DNA of 64,000 nucleotides from Nitrososphaerota archaeon (GTDB lineage Archaea; Thermoproteota; EX4484-205; JAAOZP01), in NCBI GenBank assembly GCA_011605725.1, contig JAAOZP010000014.1, positions 62,001 to 126,000 of the forward strand, read 5' to 3'. This document shows positions 24,545-32,795 of the stretch, in pieces; position 1 is the stretch's first letter, and each line of letters begins with the position of its first letter. The notes beneath the pieces were generated by a model that did no database searches, was not told where the DNA came from, and saw only the letters and a program-made list of their open reading frames with translations. A program made the position numbers and the translations under genes.

Positions 24545-25558
24545 TTAAAGCCTGAAACTGGCCTCAATGCTTGGACGTATCGGTTGAGAATCGTAGCCCA
24601 GCCTCCTAAGCTCCCTTGAAAACTCTTCCGGGAAACCGTGGACTGTGAAAACCTTCTCCGGACAGGTTTTCCTAACGATTTCCACCAGGCCGTTGAAATC
24701 AGCATGATCGCTCAACGGGAAAGCCTTGTCAACGCCCAGCGCCTCGCTATACCAGTCGAAAATCGACCTGCCTGAGAAGCTTATGAAGACAGCACCATAC
24801 TTCCTTTTAACAAGCTGCATGAAAGCATTTCTACCGGAGACATTAGGATAGTATAGGGCCCAGGATCCCTCAGGCAGCTCTGGAGACTGGGGTGTGAAAA
24901 CCTTCTTCCCACTTATCCCCATTGAGAAAAGCCTGTAAACATTGTTATACTCTGCTATAGATGGTGAAACATATGTTTCAACAACATCCTGGAGAACAGG
25001 GTCTAAAACCATTTGAACATGTTGAGACTTGCCAAGCGGGTATCCCATTAGAACTATGGGTCTGCCTCTTCTCACTGTTTCACTAACGTAGTCGACAATC
25101 TCGCCTATCAGCTGTCTTCTCGAGGGGAAAACCAGGCCGGGGCGACCATAGTTAGACTCTATTATGAGAGTATGAACCCTTGGGAAGCACGGTTCAGGTA
25201 TGCCCTCAACCGGTGAAGTGTTAACATCTCCCGTGTAAAGAATCCCTCCCCTATCGGTTTCAACAAGCAGGGCTTTAGACCCTAAAATATGGCCTGAGTC
25301 CAGAAGGGTGAAAGGATTGTTCTCAACACGCTTAACTTCAAGCCCCCTGAGCGTGGAAAGAAGCAGAGTCTCCTCCGAGCATACTGCTGAGGCTTTCTTC
25401 GCGTCAGACCTGCCTAAATGGTCGAAGTGCGCGTGAGATATGAAAAGATAGTTGAAAGACTCGTCTGAGCCTGTTTTCAGAAAAGCCTCTCCCCCTTTGA
25501 AGCAGAGGGTTGCGAAACGGTCAAGCTTAACTGAAAAACCCTTGAACGCTGCGGACAT
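24545..25558 (-). CDS. Metallo-beta-lactamase-fold nuclease (exonuclease-like)
   Basis: 337 aa. HAHFDHLG (about residue 43), SGHILGS, YTGDVN, IESNYG and a C-terminal LSDHADFNGL plus FTVHGF give the MBL nuclease motif order, as in SNM1/CPSF-like exonucleases. It is distinct from the beta-CASP gene at 10102. It ends 6 nt from the convergent methyltransferase gene and follows ilvD by 3 nt. Confidence 0.75.
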   Translation of the reverse strand: MSAAFKGFSVKLDRFATLCFKGGEAFLKTGSDESFNYLFISHAHFDHLGRSDAKKASAVCSEETLLLSTLRGLEVKRVENNPFTLLDSGHILGSKALLVETDRGGILYTGDVNTSPVEGIPEPCFPRVHTLIIESNYGRPGLVFPSRRQLIGEIVDYVSETVRRGRPIVLMGYPLGKSQHVQMVLDPVLQDVVETYVSPSIAEYNNVYRLFSMGISGKKVFTPQSPELPEGSWALYYPNVSGRNAFMQLVKRKYGAVFISFSGRSIFDWYSEALGVDKAFPLSDHADFNGLVEIVRKTCPEKVFTVHGFPEEFSRELRRLGYDSQPIRPSIEASFRL

Positions 25559-25561
25559 TGG

Positions 25562-27196
25562 CTAGGTGAAAAACCTGTTTTCCCTCAGCTTAGCTAAAAA
25601 CCGGCTTTCAAGCCTCTTAGCCGGCGGAACCCATTTCCTCCTTCTCTCCTCAAGCTCGTCTCTATCGACAAGCAGGTCCAGCCTTCTTTCCGGCACGTCT
25701 ACAAGTATCTCGTCACCGTCCTCCACGAGCGCTATAGGTCCCCCCAAGTAGGCCTCTGGGGAAACATGGCCTATGGCAATTCCCTTCGTGCCCCCTGAGA
25801 ATCTTCCGTCAGTAACCAGCGCAACCCTTTCAACAAGGTTCCTGCCAACTATTAGCGAGGTCGGCATCAGCATTTCACGCATACCGGGGCCGCCTAGAAG
25901 CCCCTCGTAGCGCACGACAACTACAGTGTCCACAGTGAAATCCTCTTTCTCAAGCGCTTCAACAGCCTCCTCCTCAGAGTTGAAAACCCTAGCCCTGCCT
26001 CTGAACGTTCTAAGCTGAACAGGTGTTCCAGCAAGCTTAATCACAGCGCCCTCCGGCGCCAAGGACCCCCATAGCACCGCTATGCCTCCTTCACCTCTAT
26101 ACGGGTTATCCGGAGAACGTATAAGCATGCCCCTTGGATCTGGAAACTCTTCAACAAGCTCCCGGAGACGCCTACCGGTAACAGTTAAAACATCCAGGTT
26201 AAGATATTTTTTAAGAGTCTTCATGAGCGAGGGGACTCCGCCCGCGTTGTAGAAGTCGATCATGAAGCTCTCGCCGGACGGCCTTATTAGAGCCAGCGTA
26301 GGTATCCTTCTGCTCAGCTCGTCGAAGGTCTTTAGAGGAAGCTCGTACCCAGCCTCCTTGGCTAGAGCGCTCAAGTGGAGAACAGTGTTGGTGGAGCCTC
26401 CGAGAGCATTATCAACAATTATAGCGTTAACAATGCTTTCAGGCTTAACAATATCCTTAAACCTTAAACCCTCCTTCCAGAGTTCCACTATTCGCCTTCC
26501 AGACTCGTATGCAAGAGTCTTCTTACCCTCGTCCTCAGCGTGAGTAGCAGCCATGCCGGGAAGCGATATGCCCATCGCCTCAACCAGGCAAGCCATAGTG
26601 TTAGCAGTGAAAAGGCCGGCGCAGCTTCCGGCGCCGGGGCAAGCAGCCTGTTCAAACTCCCTCAGTTCTTCAAGCGTAATCCTTCCCTCACGGTATTCCC
26701 CGAGCGCTTCGAAGACTGAAACCAAGTCAACCCTCCTGCCTTTGAACAACCCCGGATACATGGGTCCGCCTGTAACGAATATCGACGGAAGATTCAGCCT
26801 GGCTGCTGCCAGCAGGTGGCCGGGAACAATCTTGTCGCATGAAGATATGAAAACCAGGGCGTCGAACACGTGTGCTGAAACCATTATTTCAACCGAGTCG
26901 GCTATGACTTCTCTGCTTGGGAGCGAGAACCTCATTCCATCATGGTTCATCGCAATACCGTCGCAGACAGCGATCGTGTTGAAGATGAAAGGCACCCCGC
27001 CGCTGTCTCTAACACCCTTGGAAACGTTTTCCGCAAGCACGTTGAGGTGAACATGTCCTGGGACAACGTTAGTGAAGGAGTTGACTACACCTATGAAAGG
27101 CTTTTCGAAGTCCTGGTTTCTCAAGCCTATGGCGTGAAGCAGAGACCTGTGCGGAGCCCTGTCCACACCTTTTTTTACAGCGTCGCTCCTCATCAA
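25562..27196 (-). CDS. ilvD: Dihydroxy-acid dehydratase
   Basis: 544 aa IlvD/Edd protein with iron-sulfur cysteines in SSCDKIVPG and CPGAGSCAGLFTANTM and a C-terminal TDGRFSGGTKG. It makes the 2-oxo acids for valine and isoleucine. It follows ilvC by 7 nt in the ilvB-ilvN-ilvC-ilvD operon. Confidence 0.95.
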   Translation of the reverse strand: MMRSDAVKKGVDRAPHRSLLHAIGLRNQDFEKPFIGVVNSFTNVVPGHVHLNVLAENVSKGVRDSGGVPFIFNTIAVCDGIAMNHDGMRFSLPSREVIADSVEIMVSAHVFDALVFISSCDKIVPGHLLAAARLNLPSIFVTGGPMYPGLFKGRRVDLVSVFEALGEYREGRITLEELREFEQAACPGAGSCAGLFTANTMACLVEAMGISLPGMAATHAEDEGKKTLAYESGRRIVELWKEGLRFKDIVKPESIVNAIIVDNALGGSTNTVLHLSALAKEAGYELPLKTFDELSRRIPTLALIRPSGESFMIDFYNAGGVPSLMKTLKKYLNLDVLTVTGRRLRELVEEFPDPRGMLIRSPDNPYRGEGGIAVLWGSLAPEGAVIKLAGTPVQLRTFRGRARVFNSEEEAVEALEKEDFTVDTVVVVRYEGLLGGPGMREMLMPTSLIVGRNLVERVALVTDGRFSGGTKGIAIGHVSPEAYLGGPIALVEDGDEILVDVPERRLDLLVDRDELEERRRKWVPPAKRLESRFLAKLRENRFFT

Positions 27197-27203
27197 GTCT
27201 TTT

Positions 27204-28187
27204 TCAACCGTACACCATCGACCTTATTTTCCTTCCAACAGTCTCTATCAAGTGGTTTCTCTCTCTTTCAACGAGAGTCTTCAGAACAACCTGGTTCGAA
27301 CTGTTTTCAAGTATCCACTCTCTTGCGAAAACACCTGTCTGAACATCTTCAAGAAGCTTCCTCATCTTCCTCTTAACATCCTCATCTATAAGATAGGGGC
27401 CGCGCGTAAGACCGCCGTACTTAGCAGTATCGCTGACAGCCTGCCACATGCCGGATAAGCCTTTAGACCAGATCAGGTCGACGATAAGCTTAAGCTCGTT
27501 TAAAACTTCGAAGTAAGCCACCTCAGGCTGGTATCCTGCTTCCACAAGGATTTCGAAGCCGCTTTTAATAAGCGACGAGACTCCGCCGCATAGCACAGCC
27601 TGCTCTCCGAAAAGATCTGTCTCAACCTCCTCCTTGAACGAGGTTTCTATCAAGCCGATCCTGCTTAGCCCCACAGCCTTCCCCAGCTCCCTGACTATTC
27701 TTGAAGCATTACCCGTGTAATCCTGGTGGACAGCTATTAAGCCGGGGACCCCGGTTCCGCGAACATATGCTTCTCTTAAAGCAGGACCAGGCGCCTTGGG
27801 AGCCACGAGGACAACGTCGAGCCAGGGAGAAGGAACTATCTGCCTGTAGTGAATGTTGAAAGCATGCGCGAAAACAAGTGTTGAACCCTTAGAGATGTTC
27901 GGCTCAACATGATCCCTGTAGACAGCCGGTTGAGCAGGATCAGGAATAAGCATTAGAATAATGCTGCTTTTTCTAACTGCCTCACTTATCTCGTAGACTT
28001 CGAAGCCGTCTTCAGAAGCCCTTCTCCAAGACGAGCCTTCTCTTCTCAAGCCTATTATCGTGTTAACACCGCTGTCTCTAATGTTCTTAGCCTGAGCCTC
28101 ACCCTGGGAGCCATAGCCTATCACGGCGACAGTCTTATTCTTAATCAGCTCGATGCTTATTTCATCATCCCTTATTATCCTAGCCAT
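27204..28187 (-). CDS. ilvC: Ketol-acid reductoisomerase (NADP)
   Basis: 327 aa, class I length. Rossmann motif GYGSQGEAQAKN lies near residue 24, then RREGSSWRRA in the cofactor-phosphate loop, APKAPGPALREAYVRGTGVPGLIAVHQD and the metal residues in DLFGEQAVLCGG. It converts acetolactate to dihydroxyisovalerate. Confidence 0.95.
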   Translation of the reverse strand: MARIIRDDEISIELIKNKTVAVIGYGSQGEAQAKNIRDSGVNTIIGLRREGSSWRRASEDGFEVYEISEAVRKSSIILMLIPDPAQPAVYRDHVEPNISKGSTLVFAHAFNIHYRQIVPSPWLDVVLVAPKAPGPALREAYVRGTGVPGLIAVHQDYTGNASRIVRELGKAVGLSRIGLIETSFKEEVETDLFGEQAVLCGGVSSLIKSGFEILVEAGYQPEVAYFEVLNELKLIVDLIWSKGLSGMWQAVSDTAKYGGLTRGPYLIDEDVKRKMRKLLEDVQTGVFAREWILENSSNQVVLKTLVERERNHLIETVGRKIRSMVYG

Positions 28188-28231
28188 CCTCAGTCACCCC
28201 TACTCCACGGCTACGTTTTCTTTTAAGCTTT

Positions 28232-28720
28232 TTACTTTCTGAAACGGTTCAAAGTGTGAATCATCACACCGCTCCTCGAGAAGCTTTCAACACGATCTTT
28301 AAACTCCTCCTTAAAGTCGTCGACAACCCTAGGGTCGGCGAGGAGCTCGACGAGAAGCCTGGAGCCGCTCAGCAAGGTTGTTCTAGCCCTATACCTGACC
28401 CTGATATAGTCGCTCACACTAGTGTCACAATCCTTCAGCACAGCTACGAAAGCCTCCCTTATCACATCGTACTCGAGAGAACCTATCTTAACCTCGAAGA
28501 CACATGGGTTTTTCTCAAGAACCTTAACTATGTTTTCAAATTTCTCCTGAGGCAGGCTGAAGGTTAGAGATATCTCCGAGGTCTTCCCGTTCACCATGCC
28601 GACAGTTATCGTGTCAATGTTTATTGCTCTCCTCGCGAATATTGAGGCTATTCTCTCCATCACCCCAGGCATGTTGAGAACCCTGAGCACAACGAACCTC
28701 TTATTCTCGTCTGAAGCCAT
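28232..28720 (-). CDS. ilvN: Acetolactate synthase small (regulatory) subunit
   Basis: 162 aa. An N-terminal ACT domain (LRVLNMPGVMERIASIFARRAINIDTITV) is followed by the ACT-like C-terminal half. It regulates IlvB and mediates valine feedback. It lies 8 nt after ilvB. Confidence 0.92.
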   Translation of the reverse strand: MASDENKRFVVLRVLNMPGVMERIASIFARRAINIDTITVGMVNGKTSEISLTFSLPQEKFENIVKVLEKNPCVFEVKIGSLEYDVIREAFVAVLKDCDTSVSDYIRVRYRARTTLLSGSRLLVELLADPRVVDDFKEEFKDRVESFSRSGVMIHTLNRFRK

Positions 28721-28728
28721 TTTCCACC

Positions 28729-30402
28729 CTACCTCCTTACGATGACTCTGTCAAGCGGGGCAGCCGGGGGAACCATTGGGAAAACATTATCCTCTCTCGC
28801 GACAATCACGTCTAACACAGTTGTCTCATCCTGCTTTAAAGCGGTTTCAAGAGCGTTTTTAAGCTCGCTTATCCTCGTCACTTTAAACCCTTTAGCGCCG
28901 AAACCCTCTGAAACCCTAGCTATGTCAGCTCTGCCCTTCAAATCCACAGCCATATACCTCCTGCCGTAGAAAAGCTCCTGCCACTGTCTAACCATGCCCA
29001 GGAAATAATTGTTAAGAACCAAGACTATGATCGGCAGGTTATAGTCTACTGAAACCGGAAGCTGGTTACAAGTCATGAAGAAGCTACCGTCTCCAGCTAT
29101 GTCGAAAACACGGCTCTCCGGGAAGGCTGCTTTAACCCCGATCGCAGCCGGAAGCCCGAAGCCCATTGTGCCAAGTCCGCCGGAGGATATGAATTGTCTC
29201 GGACGCTTAGCTGTAAAGTGGAGTGAAGCATACATCTGGCACTGGCCTACCTCCGTCGTCACAAAGTCTTCAGCCTTAACATAGTCGTTCAGAACCCTTA
29301 CGGCAGTACTTGGATCAACCGGAACAGCATCGTAATCGTAAAGGAACTCAGATTCCTTCTTGAGCTGTTTAACTCTTTCACCCCACGTAGCAGCCTTGCC
29401 CTTCTTGAAAAGCCTGAGAATCGTTTCGCGAATCCTGATTAAAACCTGCTTAGCGTCACCGGCGACGCCAAGGTCGGGCTTAAGCAGCTTCCCGATTTCA
29501 GACCTATCTATGTCAACATGTATCTTCCTCGCTCCCGGGGCGAAGCCGCTTAACTTACCAGTAGTCCTGTCGCTAAACCTCATGCCTACTGCAAGAATCA
29601 GGTCGCTCTCCTGAACAGCCTTGATCGCGCCTAGCTTCCCATGCATTCCAACCATGCCTAGGGACAACGGATGGTCTTCAGGAATGCTTCCCTTGCCCAT
29701 TAGAGTCGTCGCTACGGGAGCGTTTAGAAGCTCAGCAAGGGCGATAAGCTCGCTGGACGCGCCTGATATTATTACTCCGCCTCCAGCTATGATCACAGGC
29801 CTCTCAGCCTCAACCAGCATCTTTGAGACTGTTAGAATCTCCTCGTCGGAGGGAGAGGGAGGAGTATAAGAGTAGATGTAGAAATCGTCATCAGGCTCGC
29901 CCTCCATCAGCTGAACATCCCTAGGGACGTCGATGTGAACAGGCCCAGGTCTTCCGGATAAGGCTATTTTAAAAGCGTTCTCAAGCGCAGAGTTAAGCTC
30001 GTTTAAGTCTCTAGGTAGAAAGTTCATCTTCGTCAACCCTATCATCATCGAGAAAACATTAGCCTCCTGAAAACCGTCGTAACCTATGAGAGGCGTCGCA
30101 ACCTGGCCGGCTATGCTTAAAACCGGCGAGGAATCCAAGTAGGCGTTGGCAATTCCTGTTGCAAGATTAGTGGCGCCAGGGCCGGATGTGGCGACGACAA
30201 CGCCAATCCTGCCGGTTGCCCTAGCATACCCGTCAGCCATGTGGGCAGCACCCTGCTCATGCCTCGCGAGAATGAACTCTATGTCGCCAGCCTTATAAAG
30301 CTCGTCTAGAAACGGGAGCACAGCCCCACCGGGTACTCCGAAGATGGTTTTAACCCCGTTCTCCCTCAGCTTCTCAACTAGTAGTCTAGACCCTGAAACC
30401 AT
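28729..30402 (-). CDS. ilvB: Acetolactate synthase large (catalytic) subunit
   Basis: 557 aa thiamine-diphosphate enzyme: catalytic Glu in RHEQGAAHMADGYARATG, FAD/quinone-like middle domain, and the ThDP motif GDGSFFMTCNQLPVSVDYNLPIIVLVLNN. It makes acetolactate or acetohydroxybutyrate. I chose ATG 30402, preceded by GAGGTG at 6-nt spacing; the in-frame TTG at 30420 lies over that site. First structural gene of the operon. Confidence 0.95.
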   Translation of the reverse strand: MVSGSRLLVEKLRENGVKTIFGVPGGAVLPFLDELYKAGDIEFILARHEQGAAHMADGYARATGRIGVVVATSGPGATNLATGIANAYLDSSPVLSIAGQVATPLIGYDGFQEANVFSMMIGLTKMNFLPRDLNELNSALENAFKIALSGRPGPVHIDVPRDVQLMEGEPDDDFYIYSYTPPSPSDEEILTVSKMLVEAERPVIIAGGGVIISGASSELIALAELLNAPVATTLMGKGSIPEDHPLSLGMVGMHGKLGAIKAVQESDLILAVGMRFSDRTTGKLSGFAPGARKIHVDIDRSEIGKLLKPDLGVAGDAKQVLIRIRETILRLFKKGKAATWGERVKQLKKESEFLYDYDAVPVDPSTAVRVLNDYVKAEDFVTTEVGQCQMYASLHFTAKRPRQFISSGGLGTMGFGLPAAIGVKAAFPESRVFDIAGDGSFFMTCNQLPVSVDYNLPIIVLVLNNYFLGMVRQWQELFYGRRYMAVDLKGRADIARVSEGFGAKGFKVTRISELKNALETALKQDETTVLDVIVAREDNVFPMVPPAAPLDRVIVRR

Positions 30403-30430
30403 TTGAAACACCTCTTGCAAACGGCTTTTT

Positions 30431-30446
30431 GAAAACCACTGTTTTC
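30431..30446 (-). promoter_or_regulatory. Hairpin directly after the ilv leader frame
   Basis: On the minus strand GAAAAC-AGTG-GTTTTC forms a 6-bp stem 1 nt after the leader stop codon, followed by five A. The leu leader has an equally placed 6-bp hairpin with a 4-nt loop. Confidence 0.4.
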
Positions 30447-30447
30447 T

Positions 30448-30531
30448 CTAGCGGAGGCTGGGTTTGCAGCGGGACTCCTGCAGTTGGTGGACGGTGTCCC
30501 GCCCCCTTGGAGCGTGAATATTATGGTACAC
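30448..30531 (-). CDS. Candidate ilv-operon leader peptide (27 aa, A-x-R-G-R-D motif)
   Basis: GTG at 30531 to TAG at 30450-30448, 6 nt after the Shine-Dalgarno AGGAGGTG (30545-30538). Residues 7-12 are A-P-R-G-R-D, aligned without gaps from the start codon with A-Q-R-G-R-D of the leu leader peptide. The bases around the motif form a possible hairpin CGCTCC-AAG-GGGGCG, also present in the leu leader (CGCCC/GGGCG). GGAGG of the Shine-Dalgarno can pair with CCTCC (minus strand, 30457-30453) in the last codons. Function is inference. Confidence 0.6.
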   Translation of the reverse strand: MYHNIHAPRGRDTVHQLQESRCKPSLR

Positions 30532-30537
30532 TCAGCG

Positions 30538-30545
30538 CACCTCCT
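30538..30545 (-). promoter_or_regulatory. Strong Shine-Dalgarno of the ilv leader peptide
   Basis: AGGAGGTG, identical to the leu leader element, sits at the predicted 5' end of the transcript and 6 nt before GTG 30531. Confidence 0.6.
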
Positions 30546-30568
30546 AAGCAGTGTGCCCATTGAGAGGC

Positions 30569-30577
30569 CTATATTAA
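30569..30577 (-). promoter_or_regulatory. TATA box of the ilv operon
   Basis: TTAATATAG on the minus strand, identical to the leu-operon box, predicts transcription from about 30549. Confidence 0.6.
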
Positions 30578-30596
30578 TCTTTCCCCCCTAAGCTGG

Positions 30597-31298
30597 CTAA
30601 ATACCGTCGATACGAATATTCCTGGTTTCTACCGAGCAGGCATACAAGGCTAAGACGTAGAGCGGCAGGGAAACAAGCAGAACAACCAGTATCAATATAC
30701 TGCGAAATCCAACAGTAAACTCTTTAAGAAAGAGCTGTTGACCCTGCGGCTGGCTCGCCTCCTGGGTTATTAAGAAAGGAGATATCGTTACGCTGAAGAT
30801 TATCACGCAGAGAAAAATGGCTGTAGTGTTCGCGAGCTTTCTTAAAACCTCCTTAGAAAGACCATATCCGACGGCTAGTGAGAAAAGCCAGTAACCATGC
30901 GTTGCCAATAGGAAATGAATCAAACCGTTAAAATCATTGAAGATAAGGGGAGATCGTAACACAGGTATTAAAACTATAAGTGTTTTAAGCTCTAGCAGGA
31001 TGAGGGAAACAAGAGAATGCGCTAAAAACGGTATGTACTCAGACATGGCTGTGTAAATCTTTAGCTTAAAACCCTTGTTTAAAAATTCCATGCGCCAAAT
31101 CTCAAGCTCAGAAAGGGTTGAGCAGAGAATTATAACTAACCATACTGCTGGGAGTAAAGCGCGCACGCTAACAATAGGTTCGAAGGAACCAGGGCATAGT
31201 AGTGTATAGGCGGCTAATGCTACTGGGGCAAACTCCAGGGTCATGAAGAGCGGTGAAGTGAAGAAGAGCTTCAGCTCCCGGTCAACAAGGTTAGCCAA
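30597..31298 (-). CDS. ABC-2-like membrane permease subunit
   Basis: 233 aa with about six hydrophobic segments and no large soluble domain, in the layout of an ABC-2/CcmB-like permease. It starts 6 nt after the ABC-like ATPase gene and is its presumed partner. No substrate can be inferred. Confidence 0.6.
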   Translation of the reverse strand: MANLVDRELKLFFTSPLFMTLEFAPVALAAYTLLCPGSFEPIVSVRALLPAVWLVIILCSTLSELEIWRMEFLNKGFKLKIYTAMSEYIPFLAHSLVSLILLELKTLIVLIPVLRSPLIFNDFNGLIHFLLATHGYWLFSLAVGYGLSKEVLRKLANTTAIFLCVIIFSVTISPFLITQEASQPQGQQLFLKEFTVGFRSILILVVLLVSLPLYVLALYACSVETRNIRIDGI

Positions 31299-31304
31299 AA
31301 CTCG

Positions 31305-32246
31305 TCACTCCTCCATAAACCTGTGGGCGGACTCAAGCAGGTGCTGCCTGCTGCTTACAATCTTGTTGATGGAAGCATTGTTCTTAACAAGGAACTCCAG
31401 AGTCCTCTGGATTTTCTCAGGAGTATTGTCAAACTCTATTATTGCCTCCTTCTCACCGGTTGCGTACCAGCTTACACCGATTTTCTCAAGCATTTCAATA
31501 TTGCTTTCAACGCTGAAGCCTGAAACATGTATGGAAAGCATGCCGGGGCCGCTGACTCCGGTGATGAAGCTCTCCGTATGGTCTAACACGGCCTGCTGCC
31601 CATTGTGGAATATGGTTATCCTGTCGCAAACATCGTCCAGGAGCATGGGTATTGTTGAAAACACGACTATAGACTTACCCAAGTCCGTCGAAGTCTTTAT
31701 GAAGTTACGCATGAAGGAGGCTACGTCGTAAGTTGCCCCCCTGAAAGGATCGTAGAGAAGCACCACTGCCGGATCATGGATGAATGTTGAGGCGAAGCAT
31801 AGCTTCCTCCTGATGGAGAGGGAAAGCTTGGACCATTTAACCCTTGAAACGTTAGCCGCTTCGAAAAGGGAAAGCAGCTCCTCAACTCTTTTAACAGCCT
31901 TATCCCTAGGCACTTTGTGCAAAGAGGCTGCTAGAAGAAAGTTTTCCATGACCGTCAAGTCTTCAACCAGGTTCATGGTGCACGAGTAAAAACCAACCCT
32001 CCTGCTGAAATCCCTCCTGCTGAACCTCGGGTTGTTAAAGTAGATTATGCTGCCTGAGGAAGGCCTGTCTAGGAGAAGCAGGAGTTTGAAAAGGCATTCA
32101 ACCGGCTCAGTCCTGTTTGAAACAATCCCGAGTATTTCAGCATTATCCAGGACGAAGCTTACTTTCGAAAGCAACATATGCCCGTTTTTCTTGAAGGAGA
32201 CGTCTGAAACCTTCAACGGGGCACCAACGGGCTCTGCGAGACTCAA
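31305..32246 (-). CDS. Degenerate ABC-transporter ATPase-like protein
   Basis: 313 aa with an ABC fold pattern. The Walker A position reads GIVSNRTEPVECLFKLL, where a normal protein has GPNGAGKTT; the catalytic Lys and Thr/Ser are absent. The signature is LSLSIRRKLCFA rather than LSGGQ, and the Walker B position is VVLLYDPF, lacking the catalytic Glu. It probably cannot hydrolyse ATP. Start is TTG at 32246 with GAGGAGG about 12 nt upstream. The 340 nt between this gene and the tRNA hold nothing else I can support. Confidence 0.65.
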   Translation of the reverse strand: MSLAEPVGAPLKVSDVSFKKNGHMLLSKVSFVLDNAEILGIVSNRTEPVECLFKLLLLLDRPSSGSIIYFNNPRFSRRDFSRRVGFYSCTMNLVEDLTVMENFLLAASLHKVPRDKAVKRVEELLSLFEAANVSRVKWSKLSLSIRRKLCFASTFIHDPAVVLLYDPFRGATYDVASFMRNFIKTSTDLGKSIVVFSTIPMLLDDVCDRITIFHNGQQAVLDHTESFITGVSGPGMLSIHVSGFSVESNIEMLEKIGVSWYATGEKEAIIEFDNTPEKIQRTLEFLVKNNASINKIVSSRQHLLESAHRFMEE

Positions 32247-32589
32247 CCTTAAACATCCTCCTCACGGTGGAAGCTCATAACTCAAGATCACGAGCACACG
32301 GCTCAAAGGCCAGAGAATTCATCGTCTTCCACCGCGTTAAGAGTATCCGAAAACAGGAGCTTTTAAGCTTTCCGCAAAGGCTTGTAGAATAAAAAAGAAC
32401 CTGTTCCCAGCATGAGACTACACGTTTTACCTGCCCTGAAGAATACGGGCGTGAGAGAAAACAGAGCCTGGGAAATGAGCATGCAGAGGCCTATTAATAA
32501 CCCGGGTAAAAACGAGCATTGAGAAGGAACTGTTTAGGATGGTTTAGGTTTAAAACTTTTATTAACCACCACCATCCATTGGTGAGACA

Positions 32590-32664
32590 GCGGCGCTGGT
32601 CTAACCTGGTTATGACACCAGCCCCCCAAGCTGGGAACTCCGGGTTCAAATCCCGGGCGCCGCA
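32590..32664 (+). tRNA. tRNA-Gly(CCC), with C at position 33
   Basis: Same body as tRNA-Gly(TCC) at 15461: GCGGCGC/GCGCCGC, anticodon stem CCAGC/GCTGG, T-stem CCGGG/CCCGG. The anticodon loop is CCCCCAA, so the anticodon is CCC and position 33, nearly always U, is C. CTTTTATTAACC about 25-30 nt upstream fits a TATA box. Confidence 0.93.
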
Positions 32665-32795
32665 TTTCAAAACGTTAAGCAGAATCAAGAGTCTTGAGCG
32701 CGCGTGGCTGAGGCCGTTAAGAATGTTGAAAAGCCTGGCTGGAATGTTTCCTTAGAAAAATAAGAAAAAAGAAAAAAAAGCTTGGTTTAAGTGTC

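Noticed and set aside
30378-30560. A 60-codon ATG frame (five cysteines) across the ilvB leader and ilvB start
   Set aside because: It overlaps the ilvB start out of frame and its ATG lies upstream of the predicted transcript start; the GTG frame with the conserved motif explains the leader better.
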